This document shows, piece after piece, positions 46,861-59,085 of a stretch of 64,000 nt of DNA. The DNA is from Trichoplusia ni (Eukaryota > Arthropoda > Insecta > Lepidoptera > Noctuidae). The notes beneath the pieces were generated by a model. That model ran no database searches and had not been told where the DNA came from. It saw only the letters and a program-made list of their open reading frames with translations. A program made the position numbers and the translations under genes. How positions within the stretch are numbered: the stretch's first letter is position 1; every line of letters begins with the position of its first letter. The stretch lies in assembly GCF_003590095.1 (NCBI RefSeq), contig NC_039482.1:7767657-7831656 (forward strand), written 5' to 3'.

Positions 46861-49800
46861 TCACAGCAATATCTTGTATTTGAAATGTCTAGGTACTCGG
46901 GAGAGTACAAGTCGCGCGTCGTAGCTGAGCGAGGCGAAGGTCCAGGGCTCCGCCGCGCTCCACTCTGCGCAGTATACGGAGTCTTCGTGCTGTTCATATG
47001 ACTGCAGGACTCCATCTTCCAATCTAGAAATAAACATTTGTATAAGACGAAGTGACGGTAGGTGGACTAAGGCGGTGACAGAATGGTGGCCAAGACAAGG
47101 CAAAAGAAACGTCGGCCGTCCGGGAGCAAGATGGGTCGATGACAAAGGTCTCGGGTCGAGTCCCGATGAGGCTGGCCCAGGACCGTAGTAATTATCACGA
47201 GAAAGGCATATGCCCATGGTGAGAGGACAAAGGCTGTAGATGATGATGATGATGATGATAAGTTTATGATTACGGACTTCGGTTGGGTCTAAAATTAGCA
47301 GGGCGATCCCGATGAATATGTGTGAGTAAACCGTTACCTCATTTAATAAGTTATCATTCTAACGACAGTTACTATAAAAAGTTATGCTTTTTATACACAA
47401 GAAATTAACTAGTTTTTTTTAAGGCAGTACCATGTCTGCCGGATCAGCTATTATAACTTTATTTACTATGGTTCGCAGCTCCTGACTCCTTCCGCTTTGG
47501 GTTGAGCGGAAGGGAGTGTCACACTTCTACTGACTAAAACCCACCCCAAGTGCCTTCCTTTGCCCGTGTACCGGGGAGACAGTAACCCGGACAATCCCAT
47601 CATACTTACACCTGCGTGAGTCTCTTCCCGTCGTCGTCGTTGTCGACGCAGATGCTGGCGGCGGCGGTGAGCAGCGCGCGCGCATCCGAGCTGCCGGTCA
47701 GTAGCAGCTGCTCGTGATACGTGTTGTAACGGACTGTCCACACCCTGACACAACATATACATAATTTAAGGCTTTTTAAGTAAAGCTTCTTTTCGCGCTA
47801 CTAGGAGGTAACTGGACAACGATGTAACGGAAGACCGTTAAGGCAATATGACGTCACGTTTCTGTACCTACCGGTTTATAAGCATTTTTTAGTTTTAAAG
47901 TTTTCTGTAATCGGGTGTGACGGTTACACGCATTCTTTGTTTTAATCTATACTAATATTATAAAGAGGAAAGATTTGATTGTTTGTTTGGCACGAATAGG
48001 CTTCGAAACGCAAGGACCGATTTGAAAAATTCTCTCACTGCTAAGAAGCTAAATTAGTCCCGCTGAAAATAGGCAATAATTTATTTTCAAAATGTTAGGG
48101 TTCCGTAAGAAACTTGCAATGTTGTAACCAAAGGTGTAAAATTGGAAACCTATTTCTGCGTACGCTCCTAAAACTATTAACAAAAGAATAAAATGATGTA
48201 CTACGGGATTGTAGATCTTTTTAATATCTATCTTCTAAACACGCGGACGAAGTCGCGGGCAACTGCTAGTTATATTAATATAACTCACCAGTGCGAATGG
48301 TCCGTTCTATTAAAAATAGGCTCCTTTCCATTCCTGTAGTCCCAGATCTTGAGAGCCGCGTCATCGCCCGCGCTGGCCACGTGAAACTGCCTGTCAAATA
48401 GAAGATTTTATTTTACTTTCAGCCGATACTGTATAACAGTTGGGAGTAGGTCAAGAATTTCTTTCAGTAATTTCAATACCTCGCTTCTTACTACCCCTGA
48501 ATTATCCCACTGCTAAATATTTTGAGCAACCAAATTAATTACTTACATAGCCCCGCCAGTAAAAACGTATCCGACTCGATACAGCTGTTTAGAAGATTAG
48601 CTAAGACAAGCAAGCAGGCAAACAAGTATAAAAAGATACAATTTGTAAGTTAAAGATAAGTATTGGGTTAGCATATGTTATATTACAAAACAAAATTATC
48701 TACAGAAATCTAAAATAAGCACTACTCAACTAGACCGCTTCGAAAAAACAACGATTATCTGGGAGCACGGCAGTGCCCGAGCCAAGTGTTAATGTACAAG
48801 ATCAAAGTACTCTATGTAACTGTATCTTAATATGCACTCACTTTTCTAGTATTAGTGATGATTACCTGTTAGGATTAAAGTCTAGATCTCTAGCGAGCTG
48901 AGTGTGCGCGTTGTCGATGTTCCACGAGGGCTTGGTGCAGTCCGTGCGAGTGTCGTAGCACTTTATGTGCATGTCTTGTAGCACTGCAAACTGAAGAAGG
49001 TGATATAGGTATGTAATAAGTCATTTGCAATAAAATATTATTTGTAGCTGGGGCTCGTGGCTCAGCTATAACCGCATAAGTGATTCGATCACAGGTTAAG
49101 CTACGCTTGATGAGGTTGGTCGGTAGATGGGTGACCATCTTTGTCACAACGAGTTCCTCCGTGTTTCGGAAGGTACGTTAAATTGTGGGTCCCGGCTGTT
49201 ATTCCCACATCTTTGACAGTCGTTACAGGTAGTCAGAAGCTTGAAAAATCTGACAACCAGTCTAACCAAGGGGTATCGTGTTGCCCAGGTAACTGGGTTG
49301 AGGAGGTCAGATGGGCAGTCGATCCTTGTAAAACACTGGTACTTAGCTGAACCCGGTTAGACCGGCAGCCGACCCCAACATAGTTGGGAAAAGGCTAGGC
49401 GAATGATGATTGTAGCTAAACCTGTTTTAACACGTTTCTTTTCGTCGAGACGAACTTGTTTATTCTGCAAATGGATAGACATTTAATCAATTTAAGCTTC
49501 AGTCAAAATGTTTTCAGTTGCCTAGCTATTTGTAATACGACAGACACTCTATTTGATCTCCAAACGCTAGTTACCCCGGCAGCGGTATACTTTCCAATCA
49601 CCTTTCATATATTTCTCCCGCACCACCACTTTCTACACTTTTCTCTTTAAGAGCACCTGCAATTCGTAGTTCTACTTACCTACCGTATTTTTTTTTCTAA
49701 TGGGAAATCATACTTTATCACTATGTTTTGGATTAAGCAGCCACCTCCGCCACCACCTCCTCGGGAGAGGAAGCGGGTAGCGTCAGACTCTTTCTGACTA

Positions 49801-52800
49801 AACCTGAACCGTCGTACAATATGCCCACATTTAGTCGGTGCGCGGCAATCTATACTTCTATATCTATACTAATATATAAAGCTGAAGAGTTTGTTTGTTT
49901 GAACGCGCTAATCTCAGGAACTACTGGTTCAAATTGAAAAAAATATTTTTGTGTTGAATAGACCATTCATCGAGGAAGGTTTTAGGCTATAAACCATCAC
50001 GCTGTGACTAATAGGAGCGAAGATACAATGGAAAATGTGGAAAAAGCAGGGCAGATATAAATCATAACTTATATGTTCTAACCATGCGGACGAAGTCAAC
50101 AGCTTGTACCTAGATAATTGTCCATACCTGCGAGTTTCCCTGATGCGGGTTCCACTTGCCGGCAGCCAGCTTGAGCCTGGGCGCGGCGGACACGCGGCCC
50201 AGCTCCCCCCCCGTGACGTCATACACGCGGACGCCGCCCGCGCACACCACGCCCACGCGGGACGCGTCCGTCGGGTGCCATTCAGCGCAACGGATTTCTT
50301 CTTCACCCTGATGTATTTGAAGTTGTAATATGTATTGAAATTGATAGGTGGGAAGGTAAGTTACATTTGTATGTAGGTAGATGTTTTGTAAAGGGTATGA
50401 TGGGGTTGTCATATTTAAGGTAAAAGTCCACTAAATAAAACTTTTAAAAATATCTATCTGATATATAAAAATATGCGCAAAAAAAAAGCCTTTTTTAATT
50501 TCTCTAATATTAGTTTGTAAGGAATTTAATACATGGTGTGTCGCGGGGCGTTTTATTAAAAATCAAGTCAGATGCATAATGACACCAAGACTAAAAACTA
50601 ATATTAGTTTCATGGATCACACAAAGTTCGTCCTGCGTGGGGATTTAGCCGAAGATCAAAACGAACATCTGCACCTATAGCGACAGTATAAAACCATAAG
50701 TAGCGTAGTAATAAGCATGTTTGAAACAAACGCGTACCTAAAGTTTTATTAAAAAAGTGATCACACTAGGTCTACCAAATTAAATAGTCTAAATTGCAAT
50801 TATAAACTTCGATTTTGATAAGATTCTTCATAATTGATTTAAAAGTAGTCTAAATTGAAGATTGATATTATAAATTTCGATTCTGATCAGATTTTTCATT
50901 GAGCTTCATTCCATTATAACTATGATTACCAATGAGTATTGGAGACAGTTTCAATAGGTACTTCTGTGTCTGTCGTGGTATCACTGACCTCGGGTTTTAT
51001 AGTTGTGAGCAGCTCCATGTCTTCTGCATTCCTGCTCTGTATTGCACTCAAGTCATCCAAGTCTTTAGGGATTACCTGTCAAAGAAAAAAAGATAAAATT
51101 CTGTAATTTGCATGTTAAAATACAAGGCAAGTTTGGACTTTATTGTATTTTTCTTTAAAAACGACTCCCGCACTAAGGAATTAAATCCTTGTATCGCGGG
51201 GGGTTTCACAAACATTCAAGTGACATGCAAAGACGACCAGGGTTATGACAAGCATTCGTGGATCCCACAAACGCTTGTCTTTAGCGACGATCGAAGCGGA
51301 CATATCGTGCTCAGTGGATTTGGCGTGGTGACCTTAACCACATGGCTATCCATTCAGTCAAGTTTAAGTTTTCCAGTTAGGTTTAGGGATTAAAATTTCA
51401 TAGGAACACCATGTTACCTAATGAAATTTATAGTAAGTATTATTGCAGAGCCCAAGTTGACGAAAGAAGGTAATCTTCATTTGTTTCCAGCTTACTACAC
51501 TTACTTCAACTGTAGGCAGCTTGTATATCGTGACTCCCATCGTACACTGTGAGGTGTTTGGGTCATACGAGTTGTGAGTGGTGAGCAGAGTGGCTGCATC
51601 ATGTGGGGAACAGCGTAGATGCCAAACCTCACCGATGTCATGCTTAAATACCTGGTAAATAATGAAACAATTCAATATACAGTTTGAATGTTAAAGTAAA
51701 AATGTTTTAGAAGAATAAAATGAAACTTTATATGCATTTTTTTTTTAATATCATTTGGATAGCAACTTGCTTCATTAAATCTGTTGAGACTATGCATGCC
51801 CTTTGCTTGTGTACCTACACCTAGAATATATGCAAAAATTAACAAGATACTATCCACAACTGTACATATTAGTGTATAAATAAGTGCCATGCGCTCACAC
51901 AGTCAAACCAATGTGTGGGGCATATAATGTTTTATGTATATTTGAATATAAAGAACATATAAACACATCAATTGAAGTCCTGTTGTCATGTGGTGTGTAT
52001 TCGTGTATTCTGTGTTACTATTTTATCATTGGCCTAGCCTATTCCCAACTATGTTGGGGTTGGCTACCAATCTAACCAGTTTCAGCTAAGTATCTGTGTT
52101 TTACAAGGCAACACAATGCCCCTTGGTTAGACTGGTTTTCAGTCTTTTTAAGCTTCTGACTACCTGTAACGACTGTCAAAGATGTGAAACTAAGGGCCGG
52201 GACCCACAATTTAATGTTCCTTCCGAAACACGGAGGAACTTGTTATGGCAAAGATGGTCCGTGTCCTGCATCAAGCATAGCTTAACCTTTGATCAATTCT
52301 CTTGTGCGGTTATTGCTTAGCCACAAGCAACTATTAATTACTATTATATCTATATAGCTAAGTAAGAAGAAGATGTTACCTTTGTATGTAAAGCGCCTGT
52401 GTCTTCTTCCAGCTCAACCACATGAATCTGATTAGAGTTGGGCTTCAAGCTCTGTGTACCGATCAGAAATCGTATAGCGTCACTCTCTCCGTACTGCGGG
52501 GATAATGCTCTAGTCTGAAACAGGGAAATATGAATGAGTGATAGTAAGACAATGAATGTTTTCGAATTTTGTGAAAATAAAACAAAAATATTGTGGTATC
52601 TTTGTAGAATCAAGGTAAATAAACCTTAGACACAAACCAAATCAACACTTTTAGACACTAAAGCAAGATAGAATAGACGAAATAATGAGTATAAGAATTG
52701 AAAAACATAAATGTATGTAGTTATTTCCAATGTTTTCGAAAACAAGAAGAGTAAAGGATGAACATATATTTTTTTATATAAAATACTTACCTGATGTTCT

Positions 52801-52832
52801 AGCCCATAAATAATTGAATTTCCTTCCTCCAT
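46861..52832 (-). CDS. EIPR1: EARP and GARP complex-interacting protein 1 (TSSC1), WD40 protein
   Basis: Beta-propeller partner of the EARP/GARP tethering complexes in endosomal recycling and dense-core vesicle formation. Exons in gene order: 52832-52791, 52514-52380, 51651-51505, 51075-50989, 50307-50128, 48990-48866, 48390-48289, 47744-47610, 47023-46861; phases join (371 aa; human protein 387). It starts MEEGNSIIYGLEHQTRALSP, the family's GLE-Q-RAL signature, then DAIRFLIGTQSLK. WD40 blades are visible at about 145-170, 220-255 (LARDLDFNPN...IWDYRNG), 270-300 (SHWVWTVRYN...TGSSD) and 325-365 (HEDSVYCAEWS...ASLSYD). The C terminus RVPRHFKYKILL matches the family end. For exon 8 the GTAAGT at 47609-47604 was chosen over GTGTAA two bases earlier because only it keeps the frame. 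Introns carry SINEs of three families. Confidence 0.95.
47041..47262 (+). mobile_element. LINE 3'-end stub with GAT repeat tail
   Basis: Reads GRWTKAVTEWWPRQGKRNVG then RPGARWVDD, the conserved end of RTE/CR1-like reverse transcriptases, with later stops and a (GAT)n tail. It begins about 18 bp beyond the acceptor of EIPR1 exon 9 and is antisense to the gene. Confidence 0.75.
47268..47375. repeat. family A MITE-like
   Basis: TTCGGTTGGGTCTAAAATTA, GGGCGATCCCGATGAATATG and GTGAGTAAACCGTTACCTCAT appear in family order. Confidence 0.65.
47468..47600 (-). repeat. family B interspersed repeat
   Basis: The paired core CTCCTTCCGCTTTGGGTTG / AGCGGAAGGGAG is followed by CACCCCAAGTGCCTTCC and a CCGGG-rich end. 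It touches the donor side of EIPR1 exon 8. Confidence 0.6.
47944..48270 (+). mobile_element. Helitron-like non-autonomous element
   Basis: Starts TCTATACTAATATTATAAAG and ends ACACGCGGACGAAGTCGCGG then GCAACTGCTAGT. It ends 19 bp from EIPR1 exon 7. Confidence 0.8.
49049..49410 (+). mobile_element. 5S-rRNA-like SINE, complete
   Basis: The head reads GATCACAGGTTAAGCTACGC, then GATGAGGTTGGTCGG and TAGATGGGTGACCATC. This aligns by eye with the internal control region of 5S rRNA (GATCACCGAAGTTAAGC ... GGTTAGTACTTGGATGGGTGACC). The body continues through CGAAACACGGAGG-like sequence to AACATAGTTGGGAAAAGGCT and a GATGAT tail. Minus-strand copies stand at 52031 and 60941. Confidence 0.8.
49737..49860 (-). 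repeat. family B interspersed repeat, diverged
   Basis: GGGAGAGGAAGCGGGTAGCG, TCAGACTCTTTCTGAC and TTTAGTCGG correspond to parts of the family B sequence. Intron 5 of EIPR1. Confidence 0.4.
49862..50105 (+). mobile_element. Helitron-like non-autonomous element
   Basis: Starts ATCTATACTAATATATAAAG and ends CCATGCGGACGAAGTC then AACAGCTT (decayed CTAGT). It stops about 22 bp before the EIPR1 exon 5 splice donor on the opposite strand. Confidence 0.75.
51161..51362 (-). mobile_element. SINE family 2, near complete
   Basis: Runs from CACTAAGGAATTAAATCC through ATTCGTGGATCCCACAAACG to ACATGGCTATCCATTCAG. It is the reverse of the order seen at 55104. Intron 3 of EIPR1. Confidence 0.7.
52031..52328 (-). 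mobile_element. 5S-rRNA-like SINE, second copy
   Basis: CTATTCCCAACTATGTTGGG, CGAAACACGGAGGAAC and CATCAAGCATAGCTTAACC are the reverse of the 49049 copy. Intron 2 of EIPR1. Confidence 0.78.
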
Positions 52833-55099
52833 TGTCGCATAAATATAACTTATAATAAAATATCGCCTTTATTTACATCCGAGAAATCTCAATTTCAAGC
52901 TAGTTTTCTTGTCACCAAAAAGTTTTTATCTAACTCTCTCTAACTTTAGTAATTTAGCGCTAAAGAGAGCGAGAAGTCGATAAGGCTATGCATAAAATGA
53001 TGACTAAGAAAACTGGAATCTGCAACAGTCTCGTCAATCACGTCATTACGTACTGTCACTGTCATGTTGACATTAAACTGTTTTTTTTTATTTGGTATAA
53101 TTGAATAACCGGTGATTTGCTCACCTTTTGATACGAGAATATTTTGCTGATAAAAAAAACAAAGCTAATATTACAAGACACGAGCTAATAAATTCATTAT
53201 TTACATTCAACAGATACCTAATTACTCGTGTTATCGTAAATGAAGATATTAAAATTATATACGTTATTGTAATTTTGTTCCTTGTTATGCCAAAAGCTTA
53301 TTATTAAAAATATTGTGATTTCAGAAGACACCGCTCACAAATACATATGAACCAAATTTAAAAGTCGTTATCGTGACTACATTAGCGAAATAGTTAAAAT
53401 TTATACCGACTTTTATAATATTTGCTATTACCTATAGAATAAATTTACCTCAAAAAGTTACTTTGCATAATTTTATTGTTGTTTATTTTCAAAGGAACTG
53501 ATTCAAAGGTGTAAAAAGAAGATTAATTACATCCATATATATAGGTAGATAATGAAAATCGTTTTAATTATCAATTAATTATTTAATTATGAGATTGGAA
53601 TACTTTAGATAGTTACTGTTTATCATTGAACAATTATACAAATAATACGTTTTTAAAGTTGTATTTTATATTGTTGTGTTTGGTTCCTGTATTGTCAGTG
53701 CAATCTCTTAGATTACATAGGAAGCGGGAAAAAAGACCAGCTAACCAAATGGCCGCCTTTTTTTTGAGCATTAAATTGGCAAAGGATGGCGAAGACACAG
53801 TCGTAGATAGATTTATTTCCGTTATGTTTATTTTTTACGACTTTCCTAGTGCATTGACTGTTTCACACAATACGTTACTTTTCCGAAATAGTTTCTTCCA
53901 CTCTTCCTTTTCATTTAAAAATGACTGCCCAACTAAATGCTAAATGTAAATTCTGTTCCTGTCATGTAGGGAGTTTTACAAATGTTATGTTCAACGTGTT
54001 TTAGTAATTTAGTATTAGTATACCTATGTTCTAATAAATCTACGGGTTTTAAACTGACCAGATTCAGATAAACCCCGTATTTTTTAAGTTACCCGCGTCC
54101 ATTACCCATCAACTAGAATTAAAGGTAATAAAAATACCTCGTGACTATCAACGCACGCAAAATTCTTGAGATTCCAGCGATCAATCCCAGTTAAAACAAA
54201 CATAGTTTTATGAGTTATCTACAAAGAGATTCCTTGTAAAATATGATCATATTAAACGCCTACATAGCTTGGATACCATTTTTAACTTTTATATGAATAG
54301 TTTTGGTTCAAATCTCAAGACAGGCCTGAAATAATTATTGGGGTTTGTGTTTAAAAGTAAAAAAAATATGTAAGATTTAACAAGATCGCAATACTACTGT
54401 ATACTACACAACTTGTTTGACGGGACTCTTGATATTTTTTCAGTGTTTAGTAGATGCGTTCTCAATCTGTTTTTTACAGTAACCTTCCACATAAGGACTA
54501 GCGTACTATTCGGGAATCAAACTCGCGGCTCGCGGCACGGCGCGTACCTTGTCATTGGCGAGGTGAGACACAAAACTCGGCTATCCTTGGCAGTTGTCAA
54601 TCTCTTTTCTTTGCTAAAACTAGCAATTTCTTCTCTTGTCTCCCGCTTGCTATGAAGGGAAGTGTTTTTTTCTTACTCCTCCTCTTTAATATTACTGTTT
54701 AATTTCGTTGCGGGTTCCAAGGCAGTTAATTGTTTCCCCTGGGACACACCGAACTTAAGTGTTGCGGTGGTTTTCGTTGTTTTCATTGTAGATCCTGGCT
54801 TACAGGAGTTGCAATGAAGGGCATTTGTGGCGGGGTAGTCTATCCGTGGCAGTCAAATCCGTCACTTTTTTGAATGCAAATGTTGTTCGTCTTATACAAA
54901 TTACACAATCATCAGTCACAATTGTGTAATTAAAAAATATACAAGCTTTGCTTAGTTTGAGATTAGATGGCGTTGTTGTTATTATATGGTGGGGACATCT
55001 TATAAACACCAACCTCTCCGGTCAAGAAAGCTTCTAGTTGTAGTATAATGACTATTAACGACTAAGCCAGAGTTGCCGTTCTACGTCTATGGTGTCGGT
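52833..55099. other. EIPR1 upstream region and intergenic DNA
   Basis: TGTCA occurs at 53054 and 53060 with TGACA at 53068, about 220 bp upstream of the EIPR1 ATG, and may mark the promoter. Beyond that I see no gene: the frame at 53626 lacks an ATG and any domain. A SINE family 3 end lies at 54944-54980 (GTTTGAGATTAGATGGCGTTG). Confidence 0.5.
54944..54980 (+). mobile_element. SINE family 3, 3' end only
   Basis: GCTTTGCTTAGTTTGAGATT then AGATGGCGTTG equals the last 35 bases of the 63634 copy. Confidence 0.6.
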
Positions 55100-55103
55100 A
55101 CAT

Positions 55104-55285
55104 GGCAATGCACGGATAACCGGGAGACTGAGGTCACCACGCCAAACCCACTGTGCGCGACGTGATGCGGGTTCGATAGTCTAGTTGAGCAAGCGTTTGT
55201 GTGTTCCATGAATGCTTGTCCTGAGTCTCTGTGTATCTTGAATTTTTTTAAAACCTCCGCGACACAAGGATTAAAAATGTTAGTT
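55104..55285 (+). mobile_element. SINE family 2, near complete
   Basis: Head GCAATGCACGGATAACCGGG with GATGCGGGTTCGAT (box B-like), body CCATGAATGCTTGTCCTGAG, end CCGCGACACAAGGATTAA. Confidence 0.75.
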
Positions 55286-55351
55286 CGGAAATCAAGTTAT
55301 AAAAAAATGCAATAATTAACGTTAACCGCGGCTGATGTCACCTAAAAAAAT

Positions 55352-55553
55352 CTTCTATACTAATATATAAAGCTGAAGAGTTTGTTTGTTTGTTTGTTTG
55401 AACGTGCTAATCTCCGGAACTACTGGTCCAAATTGAAAAATTCTTTTTGTATTGAATAGACGATTAATCGAGGAAGGCTATAGGCTATATACCATCATGC
55501 TGCGACTTATATATCTTCTAACCACGAGGACGAAGTCGCGGGCAACAGCTAGT
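55352..55553 (+). mobile_element. Helitron-like non-autonomous element
   Basis: A compact 200-bp copy: start TCTATACTAATATATAAAGC, a TTTG microsatellite, and end CGAAGTCGCGGGCAACAGCT then AGT. Confidence 0.85.
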
Positions 55554-55719
55554 TAATTATATAGCCCTCCACAAAGGTTTAGATTTTCAACCAAAGTGTT
55601 CATATGAATGTTCTAATCTACATGTTTTACTAATGAGGATGTTCCCACGTCTATCTCGCGTTAGTTCCTGCCCGTATCTGCACCATATCCGTCCCGTGTC
55701 CCATGACTCAGTATCTTAT

Positions 55720-55912
55720 TACATTTAGCTTACTTCCATTTTAATCGAATTCAAATTACCCAAAATTTTTGCGATACCAACAGTTCGAATGGTCATAAGT
55801 TTGGGGGGCAACCATTTTTGCAAATTCGTTTTTTTTTCAGTCTATTTGCACATTTTGCACGCATACGTCAATGTTTGGAGACCGACTCGCACTTGGCCGT
55901 TTTTTTTTACTT
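55720..55912 (-). repeat. CAAGTGCGAGTC interspersed repeat, longer copy
   Basis: The plus strand ends GACCGACTCGCACTTGGCCG then a T run, i.e. AAAACGGCCAAGTGCGAGTC on the minus strand, a repeat head common in insects. Confidence 0.6.
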
Positions 55913-56170
55913 TCAAAAAGCACCTTTATACTACAGAATTTATGGGTGTGTTATGTTTATAAGGGATTCTTAAGTTACATAATCTACGATGATAAAACAA
56001 GGCTCCCTGTATAGTCCTAACGAGTTCTTATCCAGTCAAAACAGCTATTAAACAAGTTGCGTATCTCCTAACGCTGGGATGGAACCTGACTTCGAACTTG
56101 TTAAAAAAGCAAATGCAATGTAACGTTTTCTAGGATCATTGTCTTCTGGCAGAACTTCTGATGTTTTAAA

Positions 56171-56397
56171 ACGACCTCCGTGGTCGAGTGGCGTACGCAC
56201 CGGCTTCAGGTTGTCGCTAGCTCTGAGGTCCCAGGTTCGATCCCCGGTCGGGTCAATGTAAAAATTCACATTTCTACATTGTCTCGGGTCTGGGTGTTTG
56301 TGGTGCCTTCGTTGTATCTGAAATCCATAACACAAGTGCTTTAGCAACTTACTTTGGATTCAGAATAATGTATGTGATATTGTTCGCATTTATAAAA
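56171..56397 (+). mobile_element. tRNA-derived SINE (family 1), complete
   Basis: Same order as 24822-25062: ACGACCTCCGTGGTCGAGTG, box B GGTTCGATCCCCGGTCGGG, body ending CGCATTTATAAAA. The two copies differ at only scattered positions. Confidence 0.9.
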
Positions 56398-57900
56398 GCT
56401 CTGACTACTTGACTTGGTTGACTTTAGAGAGACATTCCTACAATTATTATTGTTAACTTCAATAAATAACTCTCAAGTGTACGAAATTTACATTGTGTTT
56501 CTATAAGTCTCATGACTAAAAACGTTCTTCTCCATACATTCGACCCTTTTCTATATAAGTTAACGATTGTAGAATTGTCACTTGTAATTGTAAAACGTCA
56601 GGTGACCAATAGGAAACAAATGTGTTTTCTATATGTCACGTGAATTATAGTTTCCATAAATTGTAGCGATTAGATTACAAACAAGTTCGAGGGTTGTCAG
56701 TGCAAGTTCAACGTCAAACTTCGTAATAAGATTAATGTGTTAATTGATTAACTAATTAATTATGCGTAAGTAACCTATGACCAATAATATTACAGTGACT
56801 AATGTTTACTTCATCACAATTCTAGTAATAGATAACGTGTAGTAGACTATAGACAATAAATTATACTTTTGAACACGTGATCACTGTTATCTCTTTATCG
56901 AAAGAGTTTGTATATTTAATAAATTGTTTATGGCTTTGTAGGGGCTTAGATAATTAAAAACAAATGTTTATTTGTTTCCTCGTTTTTTGGGATTCCTATC
57001 GGTTTTAAGTAACTAGAATAGATATAGAAATAATGAGTTGTCCTAAATAAAATATTTTTCTTTTTAAAAACTTCTCTTACAAGTTTTTGGCTAGCTTAAA
57101 GCTTTCCTTATCTATTTCCGCCATAAGATGGATTTAGATAATAACTAATACGGGATCATACATGCCTACATTATTGTATTTTAAGCTCGATCATATTAAA
57201 ATCTCTAAAAATACTCCGACATTGTTAATAACAATACACTTAATCTAATCTAGTCGAAAATATAATGTAGGTTACGCATGTTCTCCCACGGCCCAATACC
57301 GTTAAGCTCCGAGATTTCAACAACGTCTAATAAATCTCTAGGAAACTAATAAACTTAAAATAACAAACAATTTTAATTTATAACTAGTTCTAAATCTAAT
57401 AATATTGTCAGTGGGCGGACGAACTTTTCAATAATTTCACAAAAATAACGAGCCCAATAAAATTTGAAATTAACTTTTGACGTAGGACTTAAAAAAAATA
57501 TGGTATTTTGCTACATATGAAATTGAGCAGGCTCCAAAGACTAGCATCAAAGAGTTCGTGCCGTAAAAAATTAAAAACAAAACCGGAGTTAGCAACAGAC
57601 TGGCCAATGCGATCGTTAAAAAACGAAGGTAAGGACAGTCGCACACCGAACGCATCAAATGTCTTTTCAATGTCATCATTCATCTGCTAACGGCAACGGT
57701 GTTACTTATGCACGTGCTTTATTTTTATACTTTATCTTGTTTACAAGTTTCTTTACAACAAAAAAACACCCTGAAAGTACTATTCGTATGGAATCTCATT
57801 AGGAACATACATTTTTTTTAATTTGTGCAACTAAATATAATAATAATATTTTTGATTTTTTATCATTGTAAATATAATTTGTTGTAAAGACAATGTAACA

Positions 57901-57949
57901 AATTAATCTACACAGTTTATAATAATATTATAAATTGTGTAGATTAATT
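57901..57949. repeat. 23-bp-arm hairpin with one mismatch
   Basis: The arms at 57901-57923 and 57927-57949 pair with a single mismatch (possible G-U in RNA) around a three-base loop. The shared core is TCTACACAGTTTATAAT. Confidence 0.85.
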
Positions 57950-59019
57950 TTATATTATGATGTCTTGAATGATTTTTCATTCTCTAAGTATACCAACACC
58001 CTATAGGTATTGGAAAATGCGAATTCTAAATTTAAACGCAACATACCAAAGAGAACAAAAGTTTGTCGTCGTAAAAAGCGCAGTAAAGTTATCGCGGAGC
58101 CTTTGACGCGGGTCCGAAGTTATCCTTATTTTGTGATAGGCTCACGAAGGCATTTCGCCGATACCTTTGCCTGATTTTTTTCGAAAGCCTTTACTCCATT
58201 CAATATGGCGGGCATTAGTATTTGAATTTATATGTTGGGTTTATGATAATGCGCGTTTTGTTTCGGTTAATGTTGCGTTCGTTAAATCGATTGAATTTTT
58301 GTAAGTTTCTGCGTAGGTGGAATATCTTGGCTTCTAATGATTAAAGTTTTATTTTCGGTATGTATTCCATTGAATTTTAGTTTTAAAATTATTTACCTTG
58401 TTGGTTTGGAGTTTTAAACATTCTTGATTTGACTAATAATATAATATATTTTTTGGGTTGAACTGAAAGATTTAATTTACTGTCTTATTTCAAAATAATT
58501 ACGCAAATATTGAACGTCTAACTGTGACAACAATTATGAAAGTACCTAGTTATATAATGTTATTTCTACAATATATTATATTGATATACACTGTTTTCTA
58601 TAAATATATAAATGATTTTGTTGTGAATACAAATATTTGTGTTGATCAATCGATAATTCAGATTTATGGTACTAAAGTGTGGTTTAAAGTGCACAATAAT
58701 ATAATTAATAGTGATCGTAGTCCAAGCAATGACGTACTTAGGTAACCAAGGTGGGTTTACGAAAAACGATATAATTTGCATACATTTCTCAATGTGCAAA
58801 AAAATACATTTAAATAAAGAGGTGGTCGTGAATTTATTTTATTTATTTGTTTTTATTATGTTTAGTACAAATCCAGCTTGTAAAATAAGAAGAATTTAAT
58901 TTTTTTAAAGTCCAATTTTGTTTTTTTATTTTTATGGATTTTTAAAGGTTTTAGATATCCATGTACTTACCTTATCAATAAACTTAATTGGAACATAATT
59001 TTTCGTGTTTACAAATGTT

Positions 59020-59085
59020 CGTTCTGGGATCGAACCTGGAACGTTGCTCTCATTATAACGCTATTACACCATCCGTGTAATCTGG
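59020..59085 (-). repeat. tRNA-like SINE head or tRNA relic
   Basis: Reverse-complemented: GGATGGTGTAATAGCG (box A-like) and CCAGGTTCGATCCCAGAACG (box B). The acceptor stem does not close and no body is recognised. Confidence 0.45.

Noticed and set aside
47466..47762. 98-aa minus-strand frame overlapping EIPR1 exon 8
   Set aside because: It is out of frame with the WD40 blade and runs into a family B repeat.
53626..53943. 105-aa frame with a signal-peptide-like start
   Set aside because: It begins at TTG, not ATG, and has no domain and no splice or promoter support.
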